From contig CM055111.1 of assembly GCA_029204225.1 (NCBI GenBank), positions 25,488,404-25,552,403 of the forward strand: a stretch of 64,000 nt of DNA, read 5' to 3'. The notes under the pieces were generated by a model. It did no database searches. It was not told the DNA's origin and worked only from the letters and a program-made list of their open reading frames with translations. Positions 12,071 to 24,039 of this stretch are shown here, piece by piece. The stretch is from Diphasiastrum complanatum (taxonomy: Eukaryota; Streptophyta; Lycopodiopsida; Lycopodiales; Lycopodiaceae). The translations under genes and the position numbers were made by a program. How positions within the stretch are numbered: the first letter of the stretch is position 1; the number at the start of each line of letters is the position of its first letter.

Positions 12071-13550
12071 AACTGATGTATTTATATAGATCCATTTGTT
12101 GTCGATAACTCTCTTGTGAGTGGGGAAGTCGAGCAGTGTCCAGGTCTGGTTCGTCAAAAGTGAGTTGTACTCATTTCCATAGCTTCTTGCCACTTCATAG
12201 AATCCTTAGAGTTAATTGCTTCAGCTAGGGTCTCTGGTTCTTCTAATGAAGTCCAAAATGAAGGAGGTGTATACCTCTCAAGAACTAGGTCTGAACTCGC
12301 TCGGCTTCTATAGTTGTAGCTGCAAGTTCTGTAGAAGGAACATCAACGTTGGAAGAATCCATGCTACGTAAAATAGGATAAAATGATATAGCATCGTTTA
12401 TCGATGGTTGTTTGAAATCATAGTATGTATGTTCTTGAGATATTGCATCCCTAGAGACAAATACTACATTGGTAGATGGATCATAAAATTTGTAAGCTTT
12501 ATGTTCATCGGGATAGCCAATGAAAATACATTTATTTGTCCTATGATCAAGCTTTTTCCTAAGCTATTTAGAAATGTGAATAAAACATATACAACCAAAG
12601 ATTTTTAAATGACTGACACTAGGCTTGTGTCCATTCCAAACTTCATAAGGAGTTTTGTTGTTGACGGCTTTGGTGCTGGATCTATTTTGTAAGTGACAAG
12701 CTGTGGCAGTAGCTTCTGCCCAAAACTTCGCAGGTAGGTGCGCTTGATGTAGCATGGATCTGGCTGAGTTGAGAAGAGTTTGATTCTTTCTTTCTGCAAT
12801 CCTGTTCTGTTGAGGTGAATAACAAGTGGTGAATTGTCTTCTAATACCATGCCATGTAGTCGGACATCTCATTAGAGAAGTATTCGCCGCCACCATCAGT
12901 TCGGAGTGCTTTCACTTTTGTAGACGTTTGTGTCCCAGCCATGGCCTTGAATCTCTTGAAGCATTCAAAGGCTTCTGATATGTGCTTAATGAACATGGAT
13001 GTAGACCATATAGAATAATCATGTATGAAAGTGATAAAATAGATTGCATCTCCTAAGGACGGAGTTGGCATTGGACCACAAAGATCGCTATGTACAAGAT
13101 CCAATACATGCTTTGTTTTGATGGAATGTGATTTGGGAAACTTGCTTCTAGAGTGCTTCTCATATATGCATGATTCACATGAGAAAGATTTCCTTTCCAA
13201 TGAAGAAGGAAAATGTAATCCATCAACTAAATTATTACAACACATATAGGAAAGTGAGCTTGTATTCACGTGTCCAAATTGACTATGCCACATAAGAGCA
13301 TTATCGTTCACATTTTCATGAGAGATGCTAGCTAATCCAATTGAATTAGAGAGTACGTAAAGATTTCCTACTCTAGTGCATGTAGTCAGAGTAGTATTTT
13401 CATTGAAGATTGTACACTGCTCAGATGAGAAAGTAACAGTGTAGCTCTCATCAGTTATTTTAGAAACTGACAACAGGTTCTTTGACAGCTGAGGTACGTG
13501 AAGAACATTTTTAGTTATGGATTTTCACAAGCAAACATCAATTGAAAGAG
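12070..13550 (-). pseudogene. Ty1/copia pol fragment (protease end to RT start), minus strand
   Basis: Reading down the minus strand: NVLHVPQLSKNLLSVSK, the GAG-pre-integrase motif MWHSQFGHVN, zinc-binding CESCIYEKHSR, and integrase core LVHSDLCGPMPTPS with ALRTDGGGEYFSNE. A frameshift lies near 12845-12895, followed by QQNRIAERKNQTLLNSARSM and HLKIFGCICFIH. A further degraded stretch ends with NQTWTLLDFP and NKWIY, the start of RT. The RT core and RNase H are absent. It is a truncated dead element. Confidence 0.88.
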
Positions 13551-14949
13551 GCGGACAAAATTTGGTGCTTTTAAAAAAACACTCTTTAAAAATTGATGAG
13601 GGAAAAAATAATATAACTATAGTAACAATATGACCCAAAGAAGGATCACAAATCCTATAATAGATTGAATTACCACAAGAACATGGCTATTAAGGATAGA
13701 CAACTCCTTTTTTCTCTTGAAATTTTTGACTGGTATCAACATAATTTAAAATTTTCTTGTCTTCTAGATTTAACATATTTCCAAGCAATTCCACTTCTTC
13801 ACACAAGGACAAAGAGCATTCATAACTTTAAGCTTTCTAAGACTAGGGCTCAAACTAATGTTGTCAAGATCAAACATAGAGAAACTGTGATGAGTAGATG
13901 TTTACTAGAGGTAAAAATTTAACATTAAAAGTGGCTTAAAACAACACACCAAGATTTTGAAAAGACATTTATTTTACAATGTAGAGCAATCAAAAGGGTT
14001 CTTGGGATTGTATCTATTAAACATGTCAAAGAAGAACTTACCCAAAGACATAATCCAAATCAAGCAACCTCCCTATGTAATCTTAATAAGCAAATGTTTT
14101 CGAGACAAAAGGTTAGAATGATTAAAAGTAGGATGAGGAAGAGGGGGAGGAGAAGTTGTGATCATAAGTTGTGAAAGCAAATTGGAGGGGGTGATTAATG
14201 CAATAGAGGTTTTCAGACTTTCAAAGCATTACAAATGTTTGGTGTAAAATTTTTAGGGGTTGGACAAATTATCTGTGAGTTTAGCGAGTTTTAGATATTT
14301 TTATTTTCAAATAGCCAATGGTTAGAATTTTGATTAAGAAAAATGTGAACCCCTTGCAACAACAATGAATTTGAAATTGCAATGTCCAACAATGAAAACA
14401 ATTAAATGAGCTTTTAGGCCAAATTGAATCAAGAAGTTTAAATTTTCAATATACAACAATGAAGATAGACGAAATGAGATATTAAGCCACATAAAAAAAG
14501 TCTTCTTATTTTCGAACCAAGATTAACATAATTGCAATATCCAGGGGAAGTGCCAAGTGTGTGGTATAAAGGTAAGGTATGAAGGTAATACATCATTGGT
14601 GTTTGATTGAATATCATGTGTTTCTATCTAGACTTGTTTATTGACATTGACATTTTTTTGTTACTACAAATAGATACAATTTTTATTTGGTAAAGGAAAG
14701 AAAACTAGACAAGATGCCCTCTTATTTTAAGTTATAAACTCAAAGCTCCAATGTAGAGAGCTGTATGTATAGTGAAAAATACCATGTTGGCTTGAGTGGT
14801 TGGGAGTTGGCAAATAACCCTTGATGGATAAACTTTGATGTTATTTCATGCCCTGACGATGAGAAAGAAAGCTTCAACATGCATGTTGGTGGCAGTTTAT
14901 CTGGTGCTTTTGTAGAGAACGAAGTTCTTTGTATGAAATTGGAAATGGG
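13551..14949. other. AT-rich spacer, nothing recognised
   Basis: No retroelement domain, RNA gene or convincing exon was seen on either strand. Confidence 0.5.
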
Positions 14950-16185
14950 TGTGAAAAATTGTCAAAATCTATCTTGGTTACTTTATGATTTTATGTTTGT
15001 GAGAACATTTCACACGTGGGGAGCATGTTCCCACGTGTGTACAAATAGTTAGAATTATTTTATAATGTTGACTTTAGGGGTGTCATAAATATTGCTAGTC
15101 AAGCATCTTGATGTCACTAGGTGATAGGTCCAATTTTGGCTTTAGAGGTCAAATAGTCAAGTACACATGTTTTGCCATGATTAGGCCAAAAGTCAATTGT
15201 GATGTACCTCGAGCTAGTTAGGTTGCTTACAAGTGTCCAAGTTATATTTGATGAGTGATCAGGTCAAAGTGTTGGCAAAAGTCAAAGGGTCCAATCATAA
15301 GTGAGATTTGAGGGTCCAATCAAAAGTTAGGGATACTGCATCACTCATCCAATAGGATTAGAGAGGCTATGTTTAAGGGGTCCAATAGGAATCAAGCATG
15401 GATCTCCATGAGTTCTATATGTGCTTTGATTTTCTATCATAGTCTAAGGTGAGTTTTTAAGTCAATTGTGAGATCAATCAATTTTGTGTGTAATCTACTT
15501 TCTCTCTCAACCTGAGACCAACTACTCTATTCTCTCTCTACCTGAGGAGAGGAGCTTGTTGGGACTTAGTTTTTTTCAGTAAGCACTTTTCCCATGTGTG
15601 AAACTACTTGGCTATGAATGTATGCTTCTAGATTTGCCTCTTTGCCTTAAATTTTGTCATTGATCTTGGATTTCAATCAATAGAAGATCTATATTGCATA
15701 AGCTTTTGATGCATCTATCATCCATAGTTTCAAAATTTTCATGAAAATCTAGATTTAGAGAGTGTTGATTGATCTTTCTAACTATCTTGTTGATTGTTGG
15801 ATCAAAAGAGATCAATATTACATTGATTGGGTCTGAACAGGTACTGTACGGAATTTGCTACTCGGAAACGTGTGAGGAATATTAAATTTCAGTCCTTTGG
15901 CTCTCTCTCGTATTTGGTCCAAAATCCTCGCATAATAGGTTGTTTGAAAACTAGAATTATCTAATTTTTGTAGCAATTTTTTTCATACCATTTGGTTGAG
16001 CCAATAGAAAGTTATAAGCTTTTGAAGAGGGTTAGATAGGACACCTAGACCTGTGTGGACACTTTTGGTTTGATCCATATCTTGCTAGTTTGACCAAAAA
16101 ATTCAAGAAGAGGCTTGCCAATCCCATCTATTTGAGATCTAGTTATCATTTTGAGGTCATAGCCACATTGTTTCTTACAATTTCA
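14950..16185 (+). repeat. Probable copia 5' LTR
   Basis: Begins TGTGAAAAATTG, like other copia LTRs in this window (TGTGAAA...), and ends in CA at 16184-16185. A PBS-like sequence, TTGTATTAGAGC, follows immediately and is 10/12 identical to TGGTATCAGAGC. It contains the G-box inverted repeat at 15011-15039. No matching 3' LTR was found, so the boundaries are inferred from the termini and the PBS. Confidence 0.5.
15011..15039. promoter_or_regulatory. 10-bp perfect inverted repeat with a G-box in each arm
   Basis: CACACGTGGG and CCCACGTGTG flank a 9-nt spacer, so each arm holds a CACGTG core. It lies within the probable LTR about 60 bp from its start, a plausible place for an LTR enhancer. Confidence 0.6.
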
Positions 16186-17270
16186 TTGTATTAGAGCAAT
16201 TTGTGGATTCATTCTCAATGACTTGAAGGATGAATATGAGAATCTTGTCCAATCCTATGCTATCAAGGAGGATCTACCAACCTTGGGGGCTTTGCAAAGA
16301 GTGCTAATAGTTGAAGAATCAAGGCATGAGAACAAGCTATTAAGGATGGACAAATTGTCACTCAATCATAATGGTGATGACAAAGTTCTACTTGCCAAGC
16401 ACAAAGAGAGGAGTAAAAAGCAACACCAACACTTCTCTAAGGACAAAGAAAAAGACCATGATGAAGAGGAGGAGGATTTCTCTCAAAAAGAAGAAGAATC
16501 GATTCAAGCAAGCCAACAGATCTCATGAGAAAGAAGACTTTATTGCAAATGATGGAGAATGCTCACTTATGGCATCAGGCTTCTCATCTTCCACCTTCAA
16601 GAAGTATGACTCTTGGTATATTGATAGTGGAACATCTTGGTATATTGATAGTGGAGCATCATCTCATATGTGTAGCTCCAAGGATTCCTTTTCATCTAGT
16701 ATGCCTTATGAAGGAATTAAGAAGTCCATATACATTGCAAGTGATCAAGAGTGCAAAATTGAAGGATTAGGGACTATTCCCTTGAAGCTTGCATCTTCTA
16801 AAATTCTATCTCTTCAAGAGGTTCTCTTTGTTCCCAAGCTTGCAAAGAATCTTATAAGTGTTGGCGAATTATTTGATGGTGGCCTTGATGTCAATTTCCA
16901 TATTGACAATTGTGTGATCAAGAAGGATGGTGAGATCCTTGCACATGGATCTAGATATGAAGGTATTTACAAATTGGATCCAAGAGAGAGTGCAAAATCT
17001 GTTGATGTTGCTTATGTATCCAAGATTTCAAAGGAGGAGGATGACACAAGATGCACATGGTTATATCTTTTTCTTCAAGATTTATGGTGCATGATTATTT
17101 CCTATCATTCAAAGCATATGTTGAGATGAAATTCTCATTGAGAGCTTTGAGGAGTGATGGAGCTCTTGGAGGAAATACACCACATGAAGTATTATTCAAA
17201 AATAAGCCTAAGGTTACACCTTAGAGTCCTTGGAAGTTCTTGCTTTGCACATATTTCCATCTTCTGCCCT
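16186..17270 (+). pseudogene. Ty1/copia Gag-protease-integrase relic with large deletion
   Basis: Gag residues LNDLKDEYENLVQSY begin almost directly after the PBS-like site, so most of gag and the leader are missing. A frameshift near 16500 leads to a protease with a duplicated active site (16611-16658), then LFVPKLAKNLISVGEL. Near 17150 the frame passes from the integrase segment FKAYVEMKFSLRALRSDG straight to GGNTPHEVLFKNKPKVTP, which normally lies roughly 100 residues further on. Stops follow and the relic ends near 17270. Confidence 0.82.
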
Positions 17271-17949
17271 TTCACAATTTCTGACTCATCTAACTCAAGT
17301 ACTATGATTATTTTGCCATTCACCTTTTCATAGGTTATATCATAGAATGTGGCGATGTATCTCAGCAAGTAATTTAGATCAACAAATAAATTGTTTGATG
17401 AATTATAGGAAGCATATGCAACAATATTTAAACTAATTAGAAAATTTGAAAATCAAACATCATAGTCCCCTAATATCCCAAGTTGTAGAGAGTTTAACTA
17501 GCTTTATAGGAGCATATATGGCAACTTTTATCCTTGAGTGGATTGAGAGAAAATGAATATGGAGAGTAGTGAAAATATGTCAAAAACTTCAAAGCTTTGT
17601 AGTCACCATCCATGCAACTGAATAAAACATGCTGAGGAAGAAGACGTGAGAGAATCTTGGCAACAAGTTTGGATCAATACTACTTGAAATATTCAAATAG
17701 CATGAAACATCTTTTTAGCTCAAGCAAAGACAAGGTTGCATATACATGATGAAATTGAAAATAAACAAATTAACTAGAACCATCTATATGCAAGCAAATA
17801 AAATAACCAAGTATGAAAAAACTTGAACAAAAAAGATCAAACTCAAGAAAAAAGAAAAAGAAAAAAAACTAAAAGAAATTGAAGTGACAAATGTCAAAAA
17901 ATTTCTACACACTACAATATTTCTTGATAACTCTCAATATATTGTCATT
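17271..17949. other. Spacer, nothing recognised
   Basis: AT-rich with A-runs (about 17840-17880). No domain or exon was seen. Confidence 0.5.
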
Positions 17950-18340
17950 AACATCAATTTCTACGGATTCGCCATGAATAGTGTTCACACACTACATGAA
18001 GAATATATCTTGTGAATCGCGTAAGGATCTTGACCAACAAATTTTAGCTTGCCCAACATTTCCTTTGATTGGTATGATAGCACTTTATCACCAACACAAA
18101 AGAGTTTGAGTTTAATGTATTGATCATGCCATGTTTTATTCCTTCTTTTATGTACTTGTTGTGCATGAGCACTGATTACTCTCATTTCACAAAATTGTTC
18201 CCAATGGTTAAAACACGTACATCAATAGCTTTCTTTCATCCAATTCATTAGACATTGCAACTCTTAAATATGAAATACAAAAGTTGGCAAGTATAACTGC
18301 TTACTAGCCCTTAGAATATCACTAGGAGGTCACCAATTTT
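17950..18340 (-). pseudogene. Ty3/gypsy integrase C-terminal fragment, minus strand
   Basis: The minus-strand frame 18185-17985 reads RVISAHAQQVHKRRNKTWHD, then GDKVLSYQSKEMLGKLKFVG and QDPYAIHKIY. This is the integrase C-terminal fold seen in the other gypsy remnants (AWHD...GDL...GPY.V). Degraded upstream frames extend it to about 18340. Confidence 0.7.
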
Positions 18341-19180
18341 TTTTTTTGATCACATACACATGTAAAAAGTTTCCAAAATACCGAAATATTTCTTGAGATG
18401 TCATCCATTTTCATGTGTAGTAACCGGTCATCCACCTTCTAAGTTTTACAAAGCTTAACTATTGTGAAATAAAAACATAAATGAAAAGGGAGCACCAAGG
18501 CTTCCCAATTGGTGCTCTGAATGGAAACTAATTAAGGTGTGGCTAAGGCGGTACCCAATTCAAAGCAAGTATGCACGGACTCTATTGTATAAGTTCTATA
18601 TGCAGGATTGCAAGTCACAAGTGTCTATATATGTGTTCAGATTCGGCCAATGACTACAACATTTATTTCGCGCCAAGGAATTAGACTTTTTGTAGTATTC
18701 CTAATTTTTTCTGCTCTCACAAATACAAAAAAAAACTATTCATCACAACATCACACTTCACCATCATTGTTACACACTATTCACACTCACTCCTCACCAA
18801 TTTGCCAGTCTTCATTTTCTCCATACATGTTCAAAAATACTAGTTCAAAATGCCTATAAGACCTATCACTCTATGTGGGTATCCTTGCCATTCTGGTATA
18901 TGATGGACTAATACTATGTATTTGAGTAAAGATGTCCTTCCTCAATGTAAAATGCCTATGATAGGGGAATATTTGTCATCCTTGGGTACCGACATTGACG
19001 TGAAGTTGCTTAATTGCTTCTTGAAAACAACAATAGACACGTATGAAATCAAAGATGGCATACTTATGAAGACATTAGGGTAGAAACTCGCATGCTTATA
19101 ATGATGATCCAAGTGAGCCAAACTTGAATGATCGGAATTCCATTAGTTGATATGTGGTCTTTATGTGTTGAAAAGGAGGA
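18341..19180. other. Spacer upstream of a copia relic
   Basis: A T11 run lies at about 18338-18350. No domain is recognisable up to the protease at 19205. The last few hundred bases may be degraded copia gag and leader. Confidence 0.4.
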
Positions 19181-21789
19181 AAAAGTCCTCCAATTCAGCT
19201 TGGTGTGCTTGCTAATGATGGAGATCTAGATCCATGGTGGATTGATAGTGGAGCAAGTTCACACATGACTTTTCACAAAGAGTACTTCACTTCTTTGTTG
19301 GCATATGGAGATGACAAGAGGGTGTTTTACATAGCCAATGATGGGATTGGCACAATTCCTATTTCTCTCTCTACAAATAGGAGTTCATTCTATCTATTAC
19401 CAAGAATTTTACTTATTGTGAGTCAATTGCCAAGTAAAGGCCTCGAAGTTGAGTTTGATGGAGATGCTTATGATCAAAAGGAAGGATATCTTGATTGCAA
19501 AAGGTAAAAGACAAGAGAAGTTGTTCAAACTAGATGCTTGTGTTATTGCTAACCAAGTTGGATGTGTTGCAAGAGAGCAAATACCTATTCAAGAGGTTTG
19601 GCATAAAAGGATCAACTTCAAGTCATTTGAGGTAATGCCTAGAAAGCAAGTTGTGATAGGTCTTCCAAATTCTTTAAAAAGTAGCAATCATGTTTGCGAG
19701 TCTTGTGCTTTGTCAAAGTCACATAGACTACCTTATACTAGATCTACATCTAATCTACAAAGCCTTTTCAAGTTGTACATTCGGATGCTCATGGAATTAC
19801 TACAATTAGCAATAGTGGAGCTAAGATGTATGTAGCTTTCATTGATAATTTTAGTAGATTTTGTTGGATCTCTCTACTAAAGAGCAAGAATGAAGTGTAT
19901 GCTCTCTTTGTTAAGTTCAAGAATGCAAGGGAGAACCAATTTTCCACAAGGATCAAGTGCTTAGGGAGTGACAATGGTGGAGAGTACATATCTACCAAGT
20001 TCAAGGCTTTTTGTGATAAGCATGGGATCAAGATCCGTGAGTATACAACACCAAGGATCCCACAACAAAATGGAGTGGCTGAAAGGAAGAATAGGACTTT
20101 ATGTGAAAGTGCTGAAGCCATGAGTTCAAGTGCTAACCTTGGTAAGCCATTTTGAGATCAAGCTTTGTTGTGTGCTGATTTCTTGTGCTATAGGTGGCCA
20201 AGTGCTATTTTGGATGGAAGGACACCTTTTGAGAGAGGAGGTCGAGTGTCGACTTTCTTAGAACTTTTGTATGCACATGCTATGTCAACATTACACTTGA
20301 TGATAGGACCAAGGAGGATCCCTCTTCAAGGAAAGGTATACGTTTTGGATATAGTGAGGTGAGTAAAGCCTATAAGGTTTACATTCCTTCTACTAACAAG
20401 GTGATTGTTGGTAGAAATGTCATTTTTTATGAGGGAAACATTCCAAAAGTAACTTCAAGCATTATTGATGGTGATGTGGATGGATCTAACATTCTTGATG
20501 TTGATGTAAAGGATCCTACTTTAGATGGTGAGATAAAGGACCATCATCAAGTCAAAAGCCAAGGAGAACATCAAGGGAAAGACAAATGCCTTCAAGGCTC
20601 ACATATGATGAAAAGGATAAGCAAGTAGTTTTTGGAAATTATATTGCTTTCCTAACCTCTTTTGATGAACCTTCAAGCGTAGATGAAGCAAGGAACAAAG
20701 AGGAGTGGATCCAAGCAATGGATCTTGAGTATCAAGCTCTTATGAAGAATGGAACATGGAGATTGGTGGAGTTATCTAAGGACAAGAAAGTTATTGGATG
20801 CAAATGGATCTTCAAGGTGAAGTAAACAAAGATGGATCTATCAATAAGTACAAGGCAAGGTTGGTGGCAAAAGGTTATGCTCAAGAACATGGGATTGACT
20901 ATGATGGAACCTTTGCACCCGTGGCAAAGATGGTGAGTATTCGGATCATCATTTCCCTTGCTACTCTTTATGGATGGGATCTATGGAAATTGGACATTAC
21001 AAATATTTTTTTGAATGGTGATCTTGTGGAGGAAGTGTACATGAAGCAACCCGAGAGCTACATTTCTTCTACCAAGCCAAAGCATGTGTGTTTACTACAA
21101 AAGAGTTTGTATGGCCTTAAGCAAGCACCAAGGAGTTGGTATGCTAAGATTAACACTTTTTTACTCTCTCAAGGCTTTGTTATGAGTGAGTATGATCATT
21201 CACTTTATTATAGGTTTGCTAGAAATGATGTTACCATCTTGCTAATCTATGTGGATGATATCATCTTGAGTGGTGGAGACAATCAAGATGTGGAATGCAA
21301 GATCCTAGTGAGGAGCATTGGAAGCTAGGGAAACGAGTTTTGAGGTACATCATTGGAAGTCGAGATTTTCATAGGTGATGGAGCTATATCATCGATGTCG
21401 AAGAAACAAGCCACTATCTCATTGTCATCTAGTGAGGCCGAGTACAAAGCTCTTACACATTGCACGAAGGAGATGATATGGATCAAGAGGATGATCAAGG
21501 ATCTTCACTTACTGGATTTTTCAGACAGCCCAATCATCTTTGTGACAATCTATCAGCCCAAAGGTTTCTAACTAGTCCTATCTTTCATGCTAGGAGCAAG
21601 CATATTGAGGTGGCGTATCACTTTGTGAGGGAGCAGGCCATGGCAAAGGAGATGGAGCTTCAACATGTGTCCTCAGGGAATGTGTAGCTGATATCTTCAC
21701 CAAAGCATTGGGAAAGGACTTGTTCATGAATCATAGGACTTCACTTGGAGTGTTTTCAAAGTCTATACTTAAACTAATTTAAGAGAGAG
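19180..21789 (+). mobile_element. Degraded Ty1/copia retrotransposon, protease to RNase H
   Basis: The plus strand holds protease DPWWIDSGASSHMT, GAG-pre-integrase VWHKR, zinc motif CESCALSKSH, integrase VAFIDNFSRFCW with LGSDNGGEYIST, and PQQNGVAERKNRTL. RT follows with KYKARLVAKGYAQEHGIDYD and the catalytic YVDD, then RNase H SLSSSEAEYKALT and HARSKHIEVAYHFVREQ. At least six frameshifts or stops break it. After YVDDIILSGGDNQ the frame jumps to QDPSEEHWKLGKRVLRYI, removing roughly a hundred residues of RT and connection. It is closely related to the young element at 23373-29894 and may represent its autonomous partner type, though it is itself dead. No 5' LTR was found. Confidence 0.9.
21780..21789 (+). 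promoter_or_regulatory. Polypurine tract of the copia relic
   Basis: AAGAGAGAG immediately precedes the TGTGAAAG that starts the 3' LTR. This is the usual position of the plus-strand primer. Confidence 0.65.
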
Positions 21790-22360
21790 TGTGAAAGATT
21801 TCAACTAGTTTTGCTATTTTTGCCATATTTGTATATTTGGCGATTGAGGCCAATTTTCATATTAGACTTAGAGTTTGACTTTTAAAAGTTATATTACTCT
21901 AAAGTCATTTGAATAAACACTTTTGGAAAGTGTGAGAAACTATAGAACACGAGATCTGGAGGGATTCAATTTGAGTAGTAGATACATTGAATCTAGTCAC
22001 AAAAATAGTAGGGTTTTCATTATGGAGGGAGAAACAAAGTTTGAATTTAGGTTTGGACCTGTTATAAAAGGATGTAAGTCATGGGAAGAGAAGACATTCT
22101 CTCTCTCTTACCTCATTCATGCTTATACATGGTTCTCTTGGGTTCTACTATCCAATGGTGCACTATACTTGTGATATCTTGCAATTCTATGTGTACAATG
22201 TTTATTAATTGTTATTTTCATATCCACACGTGTGGAATATAGTAGCTTACTATTTTTGTATGAACAGCAGCATTATTTTATGTTTTGATTGATGTTTGAT
22301 CAAGATCTATTAGAGTTTGCATCTCATTCATAGTGTAGATGTTGATTTTTCTACATTGGC
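21790..22360 (+). repeat. 3' LTR of the copia relic (right end approximate)
   Basis: Starts TGTGAAAGATTTC directly after the polypurine tract. A TATAAAAG box lies near 22063 and a perfect 14-bp palindrome, TCCACACGTGTGGA, at 22223-22236. The end is placed near a terminal CTACA because minus-strand copia RNase H sequence starts by about 22440. Confidence 0.6.
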
Positions 22361-22439
22361 AAGATTGGTGATATGCTTGTCTATCTAACCAAAGATCAAA
22401 GAGACATTTTGGATCTTAATGATCTGAAATTCTTCAAAA

Positions 22440-23372
22440 AATCTAGGGTTGGCCGATAATACAATGGCACTCTGATTATTACATAATGTAATTGTCAAGG
22501 TAAACTGATTCAAACTAATGTTTGACAATAAATTTCTCAACCAAAATGCTTATTTAATAGATTGAGAAACAACAATATACTCTGTTTCTGTCAAGGAAAG
22601 AGCAATAGAGATTTGTTATGGCTATTCCAAGAGATAGGACTGTCATTGAGGAAGAATGTAATCCAAATGTGGATTTACAAATATCTGCATCTCCTCCCCA
22701 ACTTCCATTGAAATATCCACCGAGCCGATGAAGATTGTCGTTGTCGACTTCTCCATAGCAGATGGACTAGTCCGTAGTAGCTCGAATGTATCTCATGACT
22801 CTTACAAGAGCCTTACAATGATCCAAGTATCGATTGATAAAGATACTCTCTCATATGCTCCTCTTTCTGCTTGGTCTGAGGACATTGGTCCTTCGACAAT
22901 CGCTGGCCTGGATTCAGCGGTGAGTGATCTAATTTACAATTGATCAGATTATATATGATAAGAGTATTGTGAAGATAATGTTGTTGAGTGATATAGATCA
23001 GCCGTCTCGCTGTCCCTGTGAATTTGAATGCCCAAACAGTAGTGAGCTTCACCAGATCGGTCATGTCAAATTTGGAAGACATCATCCGTTTAGATTCCTT
23101 CACCATATTGGTACTGTTGCTGAAAAGCAACGTGTAGTCGATGTACAAGGTGATGATAATGAAGGAATGATGCATTGACTTGAATTAAATATTGCAGTAG
23201 GCAATGCTTGGTTGAATATTGTGTTGGATGAGGAATGTGTTGATCCTCTGAAAACAAGCTCTTGCTTATTGCTTCAGGCCATTCCATCAGAGTTACCAGA
23301 GGATCAAGAATTTGAGTCTGGAGATACACATCATGCTCAAGGGTGGTTTATGGAGTTTACAGACATGATGTC
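22440..23372 (-). pseudogene. Old copia element, RT-RNase H half (split by nested insertion)
   Basis: Minus-strand frame 23175-22813 reads FIIITLYIDYTLLFSNSTNM, an RT catalytic box with YVDD changed to YIDY, then SSKFDMTDL and EYLYQSILGSL. Further down, degraded RNase H motifs such as SLTEAEY-like sequence extend to about 22440. The reading frame upstream of 23372 continues at 29895 once the young copia element and one copy of its 5-bp duplication are set aside. Confidence 0.85.
23368..23372. other. Target-site duplication, left copy (ATGTC)
   Basis: ATGTC directly abuts the left LTR and is repeated at 29895-29899. Five bases is the usual copia duplication length. Confidence 0.95.
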
Positions 23373-24026
23373 TGTGAAAAATACAGATCCTAAGTGGATC
23401 TAAACTCCAAGATCATTGGCTTGAATGCTTGCACTCCAAACTACATAAGCTAGGAATTGGCAACACATTCTATGCTACCTAGAATGCAAAGAACTTGATC
23501 AAAAAGCATTTATCACAAATGGAAACTTCCATAAACATCAAGTGCGGCCCAAAATAGCATTATACAGTCCATAATACATCAGCCTACCACTTTTGGAAAG
23601 CACCTAAGATCATACACAATAGCTTGAAGACAATACACACAACAATGCTCTCAATGGAGGAAGAAACAATGACAATGATCTATTGATCTCAATGAAGCAT
23701 ACAAAAGGTTTCTCCAACCTGTTCTCCACGAATTTCAGCCTAATATAGGTGAGAGAGATGACTCTCTCTCCTCTCTCTAGAACTTAGGACCCAATTTTAG
23801 GACACCAGTAACCTAAAATAGCCAATTTTGGCCTATATGTCCAAATAACATGATTTTAGTGTCATTTAGAAGGTCCCGAAGTTTGAGACTTCTTCAACAT
23901 GAAATATATACTAGAATAAAAGTATCTAGGTCTCTTTCACACGTGTGAAAGGTTAGATCCAAAACTATGTACAAAAATTGCCAATTTAGGCCTCAAACTA
24001 GCTAGGAAATGTTGACAATTTTCACA
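23373..24026 (-). repeat. LTR (3' LTR relative to element)
   Basis: Reads TGTGAAAAATACAG...ATTTTCACA on the plus strand, with 4-bp TGTG/CACA inverted ends. It contains the 18-bp palindrome CTTTCACACGTGTGAAAG at 23934-23951. It matches the copy at 29241-29894 over all 654 positions as far as I can read. Confidence 0.96.
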
Positions 24027-24036
24027 CTCCCTCTTC
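24027..24036 (-). promoter_or_regulatory. Polypurine tract
   Basis: On the minus strand GAAGAGGGAG directly precedes the TGTGAAAATT of the 3' LTR. The same purine run precedes the 3' LTR of the related element at 62843. Confidence 0.85.
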
Positions 24037-24039
24037 AAC

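Noticed and set aside
17985-18185. Host gene on the minus strand
   Set aside because: Its motifs match the C-terminal part of gypsy integrase.
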